Shown: positions 10,055-21,236 of the stretch, in pieces
Position numbering within the stretch: the first letter of the stretch is position 1
How the letters are laid out: the number at the start of each line of letters is the position of its first letter
Source of the DNA: Ga0077555 sp963761475
GTDB taxonomy: Bacteria; Pseudomonadota; Alphaproteobacteria; Rhizobiales; Hyphomicrobiaceae
Length of the DNA stretch: 64,000 nucleotides
Reading direction: 5' to 3'
NCBI GenBank assembly: GCA_963761475.1
Contig: CAVXGT010000010.1
Location: 1-64,000, forward strand
Notes under the pieces: generated by a model
Databases searched by the model: none
Seen by the model: the letters and a program-made list of their open reading frames with translations, nothing else
Told to the model about the DNA's origin: nothing
Position numbers and translations under genes: made by a program

Positions 10055-11783
10055 TTGGCGGGGGATCTCACCGGCGACGGGAATGTAGACGCTGAAGACG
10101 AGCCGTGGCTCCAGGCCGCCTACGGCACCACCAGCGCGGATCCGGGGTTCGAGCCCGCCGCCGACCTGAACGGAGACGGGACCGTCGACCACCGCGACCT
10201 CGGCCTCTTCGGCGGCAGCTTCGGGGCCAGCGGCGGCGAGGTGGACGTGACGCCCCCCTCGGTCTTCCTGACACTGAACGACATTCCCGACGACATGAAC
10301 GATCTGCTGGTGGTGCCGCCGGAGCGCTTCCAGATCACGCTGCTCCTGGATAGCGCGGGAGGGAGCGCCATCGACACGGCGTCGCTCTCGCTGCTGAGCG
10401 ATCAGGACGTCGGCGCCTATGCCGCGGGCATCGAGCTGGGACCGCTCTTCCAGGTCACTCCCACACGGGCCGTGTGGGAGATTCCGGCGGGGAGCGACCT
10501 GGCCCGCACCACCCACAATCTGCTGGCGCGCATCGCCGATGCGGCCGGGAACATCGCAGAGGTGTCCTACGGATTCGCCGTGCGCGACTTCGCCTACGGC
10601 CCGCCGCTGGGCAACCTGCAGACGATCTTCCTGGACTTCGACCAGGACCGGAGCCTCGGCCCGGAGATCGACTTCCTGGAGGATCTTCGCACCTTCGGCC
10701 TCAGCTCCAGCGCCGCTCCCGCCATCGAGAGCCTGATGCGCGACCGGCTCGTCGGCGAGATCGTCGCGCGCGTGCACCCCTACTACGGTCGCGAATCGGA
10801 CGGCTCGCCCGGCCCGGACGCCGCCAACGTCGTCTTCGTCGACACCGCGCCCGGCGGCACCTACTCGCGCCTCTGCGTGGGCGGCGAGTCCTCACTGGGC
10901 GGCTCGTATCCTGGGCGCCGCCACCATGGACGTCAACAACCTGGACGAGAGCCAGGACGAGTGCGTGGGCGGCGCCATCTTCGGCATCTTCCCCCAGGCC
11001 CTCGACAACCTGTGGGGCAGCGACGCCGAGTTCCAGGCGAGCTTCGATCCCCTGATGGCCTCGCGGGGCGGCACCCCGGTCGGCGAGGACCCCCTGGACG
11101 CCGTGGTGATCGCGCCGGACTTCGACCCCGGCTCCGCCACGGTGGAGGAGCTCGCGCGCTGGGATGCGATCGAGAACGCGGTGGACGCTTTCGCCCAGGC
11201 CATCGCCAGCGTCGTCGCCCACGAGAGCGGCCACCTGCTGGGCCTGGTCGCCCACGGCCCGGCGCCGGCCGGCCTCTACGGGGGCACCAGCGGGGGCAAG
11301 ACCGATCACAACGTGACGCCGAGCGGGGCCCACCCCTCCGAGAACTTCCTGATGAACGCCGGCGGCACCTTCAGCTTCGACGAGATGACGGGGCGAAACG
11401 GCAGCCCGCTTCCGGTCTTCCGGGCGCTCGACTGGGCCTACCTGCGGGATCGCGTCGCCCTCAACACCCACGTCACCGGGCTCTTCCCGCCCCCGACACT
11501 GACCTCGGTGACGCCCGAATCCGGTGAGCGTCCCGCAGGGCCAGCAGACGGTAGTGGTGACCTTGCACGGCACCGAGCTTCCTCGAGACGCCGCTGGTGG
11601 TCGAGCTGATCACGGAGGGCGATCCCACCCCGAACCAGCTGCTGAACGTCACCTTCGTCGACAGCGAGACGGTGACCGGGCGTGGTGAACAAGTTCCTGG
11701 TGCCCCCGGCCCTCTACGACGTCCACCTGATCAACGCGGACGGCCAGGAGGTCACACTGGTGGACGGGCTGGAGGTCCAATGA
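10055..11783 (+). CDS. Dockerin-bearing zinc metalloprotease-like protein with C-terminal IPT/TIG-like domain, frameshifted
   Basis: The N-terminus holds two dockerin type I calcium loops, GDLTGDGNVDAEDEPWLQA and DLNGDGTVDHRDLGLFGGSFG, joined by a short linker. A central region leads to HESGHLLGLVAHG, a zincin HExxH site with a downstream Gly, and NFLMNAGG, a likely Met-turn. The C-terminus from PTLTSVTPES resembles an IPT/TIG domain. Frameshifts lie at about 10910 and 11520-11690. The true start is uncertain: TTG at 10055 opens directly at the dockerin, and a signal peptide upstream is probably hidden by an indel in the G run at 10058. It ends in an ATGA overlap with the cohesin gene. Confidence 0.75.
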
Positions 11784-12291
11784 GGGGAGTCTCGCGGCCA
11801 GGATCCGGCTCGCCGTTCCTCGCGCTCGCGCTCGGGAGCTCGCTCGGGCGTCCAGTGCGGCGGAGGCAAGAGCCAGACCTGGGTGGCGCTCGTCCCCGAC
11901 GCGAGCACTGTGGGGACCTTCTCGCCGTTCACGGTGGATGTCCTGGTGAGCTCCCCCACGCCGATCCAGGCCTTCGAGCTGGGGCTCCGGTGGGACCCGG
12001 AGATGCTCTACCCCATGGACGTGGTTCCGCATCCCGAGTTCGACGATGACGGAGCGTTCTTCACCAGCCCGCAGCTCGACCTCATGGCGGGGATGCTCGA
12101 CCGGGTCGTGGACCTGCGGCACGGGGGAGTAGGCGCCGAGGGCAGCTTCAAGGTCGCGACCGTCCAGTTCCTGTCCCTGGGCATCGCGGGACCCACCAGA
12201 TCGGGCTGACCAGCGGCGGGCTGGCCGACGGCAGACGGCAACGAGCCCCCGGTGAGCGTCGTCGCCGGTCACGATCACGATCGAGCCCTGA
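11780..12291 (+). CDS. Cohesin-domain lipoprotein, frameshifted
   Basis: The start ATG overlaps the dockerin-protease stop (ATGA). The leader PFLALALGSSLG is followed, after a frameshift at about 11850, by a Cys-Gly-Gly-Gly stretch compatible with lipidation and surface anchoring. The body reads FTVDVLVSSPTPIQAFELGL, then WDPEMLYPMDV, VATVQFLSLGIAG and, after a second frameshift at about 12190, DGNEPPVSVVAGTITIEP. This is the strand order of a cohesin domain. Cohesins bind dockerins, and the adjacent gene encodes one, so this protein may hold the protease at the cell surface. About 170 residues. Confidence 0.72.
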
Positions 12292-12313
12292 GAGCCGGCG
12301 GAGGGCAGGCGCG

Positions 12314-14358
12314 TCAGAGCGTCCCCGAGATCGCCCCGAGACGCCCCGACGCCAGCAGCGCCACCGGATCCCCGGGGTGGGTCAGGGCGATGACCCGCCC
12401 GTAGAGGCGCAGTCGCCATCTCGAGATCACCCTCGGCCTCGGCGGCCATGGCGCGGCGGAAGCTCGCGTAGGCGAAGTCGGCGTTGGCCTCGAGGGCGCG
12501 GTCGTAGAACCCCTTCGCCACCTCGCGATCCCCGGCCTCCCAGCGAAGATCGCCCACCTGGACCAGCAGCTTGGCGTCCTCGGGCTTCTCCTCGAGGAGC
12601 CGGCGCAGGATCGCCTCGGCCGCCGCATGGAGTCCGTTGCTCTGGAGCAGACTCGCGTGGATGATCGGCCCCTGCGGAAGGTCCGGGTAGCGGGCGATGG
12701 TCTCCTCCCAGAACTCGAGAGCGGGCTCGAAGCGGCGCATCGCCATGTAGAACTGGGTCCGCCCGAAGCGCCGCACCAGATCGCTGACGCCGTTCGGCCG
12801 ATCCAGGGGCGGAAACAGATCCGGCGCATCGATGTCCAGCTCCCGGATCCACGGGAGCCCGGAGCGGTCCCGATGCACGTAGACCGCCGTGGTGTCGTCG
12901 AGGTAGGCGAGAAGCCAGTTCGAGTTCAGATGCAGCCACCAGAGGAGCGCATCGGACCTCACCAGGCCGAAGTGAACCAGCACCACGCCGAACTGATACT
13001 CGGCGTCGAGCTCCTTGAAGCGCGAGGGCTCCGCGACCTGGAGGCCGATGAACCGCTCCGCTCCGAAGACCTCGAGACGGCCGTCCACCATGACCTTGTA
13101 GTCGGGAAAGAGCCGCCAGATCAGGTAGCCGCCGTCTGCCATGTGGTGACAGATGGGCCCCGGGGGACGCACCTCGGCGATCCACTCCGCCGCTCCGACG
13201 GGATAGTAGACGTCCATGGTGCCGAGACCGGCCTCGCGGAAGGATCCGATCCGCTGGAAGAAGCGGTCGCGGGCGACGTCCAGCGTGAGCAGCGCGAGCA
13301 CCACGACCGCTGCCGCGCTGGCCGCCGTCCCGGCGTGGCGGGGAATCGATCGACGATCCAGCACCGCGTTGGCGTTCCGCACCAGGATCGGAGCGGCGAC
13401 GATCGCGAACAGGGCGAGATTGCGATTGGCGCCCAGGGCCAGGTAGGCGAATGCCACCCAGAGGAGCGGATCGGCCGCATGGACGCGGCGCCAGTTCCAC
13501 GCCATCGCGAGCAGGGAGAGGACCGCGAGGACACCGGTGAGCGCGAGGATCGGGCGAGAATGCTCCCGGCCTCCGCCGATCGGAGGGATCAGCTCGGCGA
13601 TCAGGGAGCCGAACACCCCGCGATCCTCCGGGGGGCCGATCATCCCGAGCTGCTGGATCGGGTAGAGCGCTCCGTCCAGGCCGTTCGGATTCAGCAGGCA
13701 GACGAGGCCACCCAGGGCCGTCACCGCCGCGAGACGGCCCGCCGTGCGAGCGTCGAGCCGCTGGTCTGGGGCGACCAGGGGTCGAAGCACCTCCGCGGCG
13801 AGATAGATGGCACAGACGGCGAGGCCGAGGGCGAAGAGCCCGTGGACGTTCGCCCAGATCAGCTGCAAGGGCACGATCGCGAACACCCAGGCGTCGCGGC
13901 GCCGCTCGTGGCGATCGAGGAGCGCGAGGACCGCCGCCAGCAGCAGGAAGGAGGGAAGCTCGGGCCGGGGCATGAAGCGGTCCGCGGCCACCAGCCAGCA
14001 TCAGGCCCAGACCCAGGGCCGAGACCCATGGCCGTTCACGCCGATAGCCGATCGGTGCCAGGATCGCGATCAGCGCGCACACCGCCAGCGCCTTCGCCAC
14101 CACCACCGCGTCGTGGCCGCCCAGGGAATGGAGCCCGTGGAGGCCGACCTGGTGGAGCCAGTGGATGTCGATGTAGCGGGCGCCCGGGACCGTGTAGGTG
14201 AAGACGTCGTGCTTCGGGACCTCGCCCGTCTCGACGATCAGGGCGCCGGTCCGGAGCTGCCACCAGTAGTCGAAGGTGCGGATCTTCTGCAGCCCGAGCG
14301 AGAAGCCCAGAGCCAGGAGCGAGATCCAGACCGCCACCGTCAGCCAGCCGCGTCTCAA
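12314..14358 (-). CDS. Polytopic GT-C-like membrane protein with C-terminal TPR region, frameshifted
   Basis: About 680 residues. The first helix, then TFDYWWQLRTGALIVETGEV and YIDIHWLHQV, match a family of large membrane proteins related in layout to GT-C glycosyltransferases, in which a DxxWHLxTG-type loop follows TM1. Roughly ten hydrophobic helices follow. A soluble region (GYLIWRLFPDYKVMVDGR) comes next, and the C-terminus has TPR-like helices (AEAILRRLLEEKPEDAKLL, AKGFYDRALEANADFAYAS). Frameshifts lie at about 13990 and 12410. The activity is unproven, but a role in surface glycan assembly is plausible. It converges on the cohesin gene. Confidence 0.68.
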
Positions 14359-14528
14359 ACCGACCCCCTCAAAGGCTCAGGTGGAAGTGCGACGTCCTTC
14401 ATCCAATCACAAGTCGATTATGACAACTTCTGCTCGCTCGGGTCCCGTGCGGACGAGCGGGGGATGAGCGAGTTTAGGTGGTCCTCGACTTCCACGTCCG
14501 CGGGATTCACGCCCTCGGGGAGAAGGCC

Positions 14529-15789
14529 ATGCGAAGATCGATTGCGGCTGCCCTCGGCCTGCTCTTCGCACCGGTGGCAGCTCCCGCGTTCCTGGAGGTC
14601 CCCGGGACCTACCCCACCATCCAGGAGGCGGTCGATGCCGCCGGCGAGGGAGACGTGGTGCGGGTGGCGCCCGGGATCTACACCGAGAGCGTCGTCATCG
14701 CGGGGAAGGCGATCGTGCTCGCCTCCCACTACGCGACGAGCGGCGACCCCGCCCTCATCGACCGGACCGTCATCGACGGGGGAGGAGCCGCGCACGCCAT
14801 CGAGATCGCCGGCTCGGTGGGCCCCGGGACGGTGATCCGGGGCTTCACCATCCGCAACGCCAGCGACGGCGTGAGGGCCTGGGGCAGGTTCGATTTCCTC
14901 AACAACCGCGTCACGGGTAACGACGACGGCATCGACTACGAGAGCGGCTCCGGGGGGCTGGTCCGAGATTGCACCTTCGAGAACAACAGGGACGACGGGA
15001 TCGACCTTGACCAGGACGTGGCGGTCGTGATCGAGCACAGCATCCTTCGGAACAACGACAACGACGGAATCGAGGTGCGACTGCACGACTACACCGGCCC
15101 CGAGCTGGCCATCGTGATCCGGGACAACCTGATCTCGGGCAACGGGGAAGACGGAATCCAGCTGATCGATGGCAAAGCACCCTCTTCGAGGGTCTTCCGC
15201 ATCGAGAGAAACCTCTTCGCCAACAACGCCATGGCGGCCATCGGCATGATGTGCTGCATGGAAACCGTGGAGGACTTCCAGGGCGCGAGCCTGGCCGAGC
15301 GAATCTATCTGTTCGACAACACCTTCGTGGGAAACGATCACGGGGTGACGGGTGGGGACAATGTCATCGCCCTCAACAACCTCTTTGCAGACACCACCCA
15401 GGTCGCGCTCAAGGGGATGAACGGAGACTCGATCGCTGCCTACAATCTCTTCTTTGCCAACGGAAGGGACTTTGTCGACTCCAATGCCGATGCCGCCACG
15501 ACCGTCAGGCGCCGATCCGCGACTCGACGCCGATCACCGCCTGTCGCCGCGAAGCCCGGCCATCGACGCGGGCACCGCCTTCTTCGAGTGGGATTCCGAG
15601 GTGGTGCTGAATCGCGGACCCGGGGACTACAGCGGCTTCGCCCCGGACCTGGGAGCCTTCGAGGCACCCGGCCGGCGGAGCATTGCGCGGCCACCGTGCT
15701 GTGGTCTCGGCGCCGAGCTCCTGCTGGTGCTCGCCCCGCTGCCGTGGCTCGCGCGGCGGCGCGTGGTTTGGGAAGACCGGCGGTCGTAG
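14529..15789 (+). CDS. Secreted right-handed beta-helix repeat protein, one frameshift
   Basis: The signal peptide MRRSIAAALGLLFAPVAAPA is preceded by a GGGGAGAAGG ribosome site. TYPTIQEAVDAAGEGDVVRV is the classic opening of parallel beta-helix proteins (pectate lyase/NosD-like fold). Repeats such as NNRVTGNDDGIDYE, NNRDDGIDLD and NLISGNGEDGIQL follow. After a frameshift at about 15510 the end reads SPAIDAGTAFFEW and FAPDLGAFEAPG, then a short hydrophobic stretch and RRR, which resembles a degenerate C-terminal sorting tail. About 420 residues. The function is unknown; surface carbohydrate binding or cleavage is possible. Confidence 0.8.
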
Positions 15790-16427
15790 GCCAACTCTCT
15801 ACGTCACCGCGAACAAGCTGACCACCGCGGCGAACGCGATCTTCCTCCAGGCGACGGCTCCGCTCTACGTCCTGCTGCTCGCCCCCCGCTTGCTTCGCGA
15901 GCCCTTGCGCCGGAGCGACCCGCTGCTGGCGGTCTTGCTGGTGCTGGGGGTGCTCCTCTTCTTCGTCCGGGTGGAGCCGCCCCTGGCGACCGCCCCGGAC
16001 CCGCTGCGGGGCAATCTGGTGGCGGCCGCGAGCGGGATCACCTGGGCGCTCACGCTTCTGGGTCTCCGCTGGCTCGCCCGCTCGGAGAGGGCGGAGTCGG
16101 CTGGGGCGGCCGTGATCGCGGGCAACGCGATCGCCTTCGCGGTGTGTGTCCCCCTCGCGTTCCCCGTGTCGGAAAGCGTACCGCTCGACTGGGCCGTGGT
16201 GGCCTACCTGGGTCTCTTCCAGATCGGCCTCGCCTACGTCGCCATGACGCGCGGCCTGCGGCGCACGCCGGCATTCGAGGCCTCGTTGCTGCTCCTCCTG
16301 GAGCCGGTCCTCAATTCGGTCTGGGCCTGGCTCGTGCACGCAGAGCAGCCGGCTCCGGCGTCACTCCTCCGCCTGCACCCTGATCCTGGCCGCGAGCCTC
16401 GCGACCGCTTTCCGTGCGCGCGGGTGA
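15790..16427 (+). pseudogene. EamA/DMT-family transporter fragment lacking its N-terminus
   Basis: The reading frame enters immediately after the beta-helix stop at LYVTANKLTTAANAIFLQ, the middle of the first EamA domain, and continues through TAPLYVLLLAPRL, a central loop and a second EamA repeat (GLFQIGLAYVAMTRGLR, LLLLEPVLNSVWAW). After a frameshift at about 16365 it ends AASLATAFRARG. The first two or three helices and the start codon are absent, so the gene is truncated or the contig is joined here. The full-length family has about 290-300 residues; about 210 remain. Confidence 0.7.
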
Positions 16428-16557
16428 GCGCGGGCTCGAGGATCCGGAGCGAACCGCGGCCGAGCTCCTCGACTTCCTCAGCTGGGCCGAGGGGTAATCC
16501 ATCCCTCGATCTGCATCGGGAAGGATCTCGCCACCGCCGGGCTCTACGGCCAAGCCC

Positions 16558-16632
16558 TGGTGGGCCGCCGGGGACTCGAACCCCGAACCAATGGGTTAAA
16601 AGCCCACTGCTCTGCCATTGAGCTAGCGGCCC
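16558..16632 (-). tRNA. tRNA-Lys (anticodon TTT)
   Basis: The reverse strand folds as a complete cloverleaf: a 7-bp acceptor stem pairing 16626-16632 with 16562-16568, a D arm TAGCTCAATGGCAGAGCA, an anticodon loop CTTTTAA giving TTT, a T arm with GGTTCGAGTCC and an encoded CCA at 16558-16560. It lies downstream of purA on the same strand. Confidence 0.96.
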
Positions 16633-16727
16633 GGGTCGTGAGTACCACCGCGGGGCTCGTGTGTCGACACTGGGGCTCCGGTGAAGCTTCGTTGCTTGTT
16701 CGCCTCCATCGAGAGGCGACAGCTCCG

Positions 16728-16757
16728 CCCTCCCGGCCAGCGCCTTCGCCGGGAGGG
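16728..16757 (-). terminator. Stable hairpin downstream of purA
   Basis: The arms 16728-16737 and 16748-16757 pair over 10 GC-rich bases. It lies 24 bases after the purA stop on the transcribed strand. There is no run of U after it, so it would act as a weak or factor-assisted terminator, or as an RNA 3' end stabiliser. Confidence 0.4.
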
Positions 16758-16780
16758 TTCACGAAACCCGCGGCATGCGC

Positions 16781-18080
16781 TCAGGAGCCGGGGAAGAGGT
16801 CCTCGCGGCAGATGGTCTCGTCCCGACCGGGCCCCACCGAGACCAGCTGGACGGGAACCTCCACCAGCGCCTCGATGCGCTCGATGTAGCGGCGCGCGTT
16901 GTCGGGAAGCTCGGACCACTCGCGGATGCCGGTGATTTCCTCTTCCCAGCCCGGGCAGGGTCTCGTAGACGGCCTCGGCGCGGGCGAGCTCGCCGAGTGT
17001 CATGGGGAAGTCGTCGGTGAGCTTTCCGTCGATGCGGTACTTCACGGCGACCGGGACCTCCTTCAGCCCCGAGAGGATGTCGAGCTTGTTCATGGCGAGA
17101 CCGCTCAGGCCGTTCACGATGGCGGCCTCGCGGAGCACCACGGTATCGAGCCAGCCACAGCGGCGCTTGCGCCCGGTGGTCGCGCCGAATTCCTTGCCCT
17201 TCGCGCCCAGCCACTCGCCGCCCTCGCCCTCGTCCTCGGTCGGGAAGGGACCGCCGCCGACCCGCGTCGTGTAGGCCTTGGTGATGCCGAGGACGCGGTC
17301 GATCCGCGTCGGCCCCACGCCCGCGCCGGTGCACACCGCGCCGGCGACGCAGTTCGACGAGGTCACGTAGGGATAGGTGCCGTGATCGATGTCGAGGAAG
17401 GTCCCCTGGGCGCCCTCGAACAGCACGTTCTTGCCCTCGCGGAACGCCCGATCGAGAATCCGGCCGGTGTGGTCCACGTAGGGCTCGAGACGCCGGCCCA
17501 TCTCGACGTACTCGTCGAAGAGCGCCTCGCCATCGATGGGCTCCCAGCCGTGGATCTGGGTCAGCTCGAAGTTCTTCTCCTTGGCGAGTCGTTCGATGGC
17601 CTCGCGAAGCCTCGGCGGATCCAGCAGATCCGCCACCCGGATCCCGCGACGCGCGACCTTGTCCTCGTAGGCCGGCCCGATGCCGCGCCCGGTGGTGCCG
17701 ATGGCACCCCCCTCGCGAGCCTCGTCGCGGGCCTTGTCGAGGGCGGTGTGCCAGTCGAGAATCACGTGCGCGCGGCCCGAGAGGCGCACCCGCGAGGGAT
17801 CGCGCAACGCGCCGCTGGCGGTGATGTCGTCGAGCTCCTTCAGCAGGACGCGCGGGTCGACCACCACCCCCGGACCGATCAGGTTGACGGTCCTGGGCTG
17901 CAGGATTCCCGATGGAACCAGGTGCATCACCCGCTGCTTACCGTCCACCTTGAGCGTGTGCCCGGCGTTGTTGCCACCCTGGAAGCGCACCACCAGGTCC
18001 GCGCTCAGGGCGAGCCGATCGACGATCTTTCCCTTGCCTTCGTCGCCCCATTGGACGCCGACGACTACGACTGCTGTCAT
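16781..18080 (-). CDS. purA: Adenylosuccinate synthetase, one frameshift
   Basis: Joins IMP and aspartate using GTP in the first step from IMP to AMP; cytoplasmic. VGVQWGDEGKGKIVDRLA holds the catalytic Asp and the GTP loop, GGNNAGHT the catalytic His, GTTGRGIGPAYEDK the IMP site, and LFEGAQGTFLDIDHGTYPYV and TTGRKRRCGWLD follow. A frameshift at about 16950 separates the last 55 residues, which end VGPGRDETICREDLFPGS. About 433 codons, the normal length. The start overlaps the serA stop as ATGA, so translation is probably coupled to serA. Confidence 0.96.
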
Positions 18081-19665
18081 GTTCTCAAATCCACCAACTG
18101 TGCCGCGATCATGTGGGGGAGTTCCCGAAGCTTCTCCATCACATCATCGTCGGGCATCTGATCGACGTTCACCAACATCGCCGCCTCGGCCCGTTCCGAG
18201 GCCAGGGCGAGCTGCATTCGGGAGATGTTGATCCCGGCCTCTCCGAGACAGTTGCCGACGTGTCCCACCACCCCCGGCCGGTCGTGATTCTGGAGCAGGA
18301 TGGTCGGACCCTCGGGAATCGCCTCCAGCATGAAGTCGTCCACGCGCACGATGCGCGGCTGATTCCCGTGGAAGATGGCACCGGCGATCAGGCGATCGAC
18401 ACAGCCCGCGCACCCGGGTGGTGACGGTGCTGGCGAAGTCGATCGCGCGGCTCGACTTCGACTCGATCACCTTGATTCCGTGCTCCTGGGCGATGATCGG
18501 CGCGTTCACCATGTTGACGCGATCGCTGACCGACTCGAGCATGCCCTTGAGCACCGCCACGGTGATCGGCGCCACGCGCAGATCGGCGACCTCGCCGGCG
18601 TACTCGATCTCGATCTCCTCGATGGCACCCGGACAGAGCTGCCCCTGGAAGCGCCCGAGCTTCTCGCCGAGCACCAGGTAGGGCCGCACCTGCTCGAGAA
18701 GCTCCGGCGAGATGGAGGGTACGTTGACGGCGTTGCGCACCGCACCCTCCAGGAGATAGTCGCGGACCTGCTCCGCCGCGGTGATGGAGACGTTGACCTG
18801 GGCCTGCCCTGTCGATGCGCCCAGGTGAGGCGTGCAGATCACGTTGTCCATGCGCGAGCAGCGGATGGTCCGTCGGCGGCGGCTCCTCCGCGAACACGTC
18901 GAGGGCGGCTCCGCCCACCTGGCCGGACTCGAGGGCCTCGGCCAGGGCCTCCTCGTCCACGATGCCGCCCCGCGCCGCGTTCACGATCAGGACCCCGGGG
19001 CGCACCTTCTCGAAGGCCTCCCGCCCCAGCAGTCCCAGGGTCTCCTTGCTGCGAGGAACGTGGATGGTGATGGCGTCGGCCCGCCCCAGCAGCTCGTCGA
19101 AGCCCAACAGCTCGACGTCGTGCTTCTGGGCGACTTCCGCCGAGATGTGAGGATCGAACGCGATCACTCGCATGCCCAGGCCCCGGGCCCGGTCCGCCAC
19201 GATGCGCCCGACGTTGCCGAGCCCCACCACGCCGAGAGTCCGGTTGTAGAGCTCGATTCCCTTGAACTTCTTCTTCTCCCACTTGCCCGACTTCATCGAG
19301 GCGGTGGCCTGGGGAACGTGCCGGGCGAGAGAGACGAGCAGCGCGATGGCGTGCTCCGCCGTGGTGATGGTGTTGCCGCCGGGCGTGTTGACGACGACGA
19401 CGCCCCGTTTGCTGGCGGCGGCCACGTCCACGTTGTCGACGCCGACCCCCGCGCGACCGATCACCTTGAGCTTCTCGGCCGCCTCCAACACCTCCGCGGT
19501 CACCTGGGTGCCGCTGCGAACCAGCAGACCCTCCACGTCCCGAATCGCCTCGAGAAGCTCCGCCTGGTCGAGATCCGGCGCGTTGATGACCTCGATGCCT
19601 CGGGCCCTCTCGAGAATCTCGAGGCCTTCGGGTGCCAGCGGATCGCTGATCAGGACCTTGGGCAC
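18077..19665 (-). CDS. serA: D-3-phosphoglycerate dehydrogenase, frameshifted
   Basis: Oxidises 3-phosphoglycerate with NAD in the first step of serine synthesis. Substrate-binding VLISDPLAPEGLEIL is followed by IGRAGVGVDNVDVAAASKRG, the NAD loop LGVVGLGNVGRIVADRA, the Arg site VNAARGGIVDEEALAEAL and, after a frameshift at about 18855, CTPHLGAST with the catalytic His. An intervening ASB-type domain and a C-terminal ACT domain (TILLQNHDRPGVVGHVGN) follow, with a second frameshift at about 18415. About 530 codons fit the long three-domain form. The ACT domain suggests serine feedback. It is the first gene of a serA-purA unit and diverges from aroA. Confidence 0.95.
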
Positions 19666-19957
19666 GGCTCACTCCTAGTTGCTCGGCACAGGTGATCAAG
19701 GGGCAGAGGCAGCCTCCGACTCGAATCCGCCCTCACTGTGATCCAGGATGATCCCGTTCCGGCTCGGGGTTCGCAGCTGGGAGGGGTCGCCAAGCCCGGA
19801 AGGAGCAAAGCGAATCCCGCACGAAGCGAGGATTCTGGCGAACGCGTTCGGGGGTGTCAACGAGGCGTCGGAGCACCCCGCGGGTGCTAGCCTCCAAACC
19901 GGATCATTGATCAAGCTCGTAGCGAGGATCAACGGCTCGCCCGCCCACCGAGACCCC

Positions 19958-21236
19958 ATGACCAGCCTCCCCGACCCTCTCCCGATTCGTTCGCGCGGAC
20001 CCCTGGACGCCCGGATTCGCGTTCCCGGCTCCCGAAGCATCACCAATCGAGCCTTGGTGGCCGCCGCCCTGGCCGAGCGGCGAGAGCCGGCTCGAGGGCG
20101 CCGCCAGGAGCGACGACACCGACGTGATGCGTGAGGGGCTTTGCGCCCTCGGCGCCCGAATCGCCGTGGCCTCCGACGCCTGGACGGTGGTCGGTGTCGG
20201 GGGGCGTTTCGGAGCACCCGCTGGCGCCCTGGACGCCGGCGCCTCGGGCACCACGGCACGCTTCCTAACGGCGGCAGCCACACTGGCCGCCGGACCGGCC
20301 ATCGTGGACGGCACCGCCCGTATGCGCGAGCGGCCGATCCAGGACCTGGTCGACGCCCTCCGCGCCCTCGGTGCCGACTGCGAGGCCCAGAGTCCCGGTG
20401 GCTGTCCGCCCGTGCGCGTGGCCGGCGGCGGGCTCCCCGGCGGCCGGGCCGAGATCGACGCGAGGCGCTCGAGCCAGTACGTGTCCGCCGTCCTGCTCGC
20501 CGCGCCCTACGCCGATCGCGACGTAGAGCTCTCGTTCGTCGAGGGGCGTCCTGGTCTCCCGGCCCTTCGTGGAGCTCACCCTCGAGGTGATGCGCGCCTT
20601 CGACGCCCGGGTCAGCTGGCATGGCGAGGGGCTCGGGTACGCGCCGGATACCCCTACCGGCCCCGGGTCTACCCCGTCGAGCCCGACGCCCAGTCCGCGG
20701 TCTACGGATTCGCGGCTGCCGCGATCGCCGGCGGGCGGGTCCAGGTCGAGGGCATTCCGGCCGAGTCGCGCCAGACGGATCTGCTCTTCCTCGATGCGCT
20801 CGAGTCGATGGGTTGCCGGGTGAAGCGGAAGCCGGACGCCGTCGAGGTGCGGAGCCCCGAGCGCGCCCTCCGGGGAGTGGAAATCGACATGAACGCCATG
20901 CCCGACGCCGCGCTCGCCATGGCGGTGGTCGCGCTGTTCGCCGAGGGTGCGACCACGATCCGGAACATCGCCAACCTTCGCATCAAGGAAACTGATCGGC
21001 TGGCCGCCCTGGAGACCCAGCTGCGCAGGCTCGGAGGAGTGGCGACGACCGGCCCCGATTGGCTGCGCATCGAACCCGCCCCGCTCCACGGAACCGCCAT
21101 CGATACCTACGACGACCACCGCATCGCCATGGCCTTCGCCCTGGCCGGGCTGCGCGTACCGGGTGTGGCGATCCGCGATCCCGGATGTGTCTCCAAGACC
21201 TGGCCGAACTACTTCGATGTCCTGGAGCGTCTATGA
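19958..21236 (+). CDS. aroA: 3-phosphoshikimate 1-carboxyvinyltransferase (EPSP synthase), frameshifted
   Basis: Transfers enolpyruvyl from PEP to shikimate-3-phosphate. The N-terminal motif reads VPGSRSITNRALVAAAL; the usual catalytic Lys of PGSKSxxNRAL is Arg here. The second PEP loop is GASGTTARFLTAA, with Phe where many enzymes have Pro. Late motifs are intact: MPDAALAMAVVALFAEG, NLRIKETDRLAALETQLRRLG and YDDHRIAMAFALAGL. Frameshifts lie at about 20085 and as a compensating pair between 20546 and 20640. About 426 codons. The start is set at the Met before TSLPDPLPIRSRGPLDA, with no strong ribosome site. Confidence 0.94.

Noticed and set aside
12627..14201. 524-codon plus-strand open frame
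   Set aside because: It lies opposite the GT-C/TPR membrane gene, has no signal or domain, and is low-complexity charged sequence.
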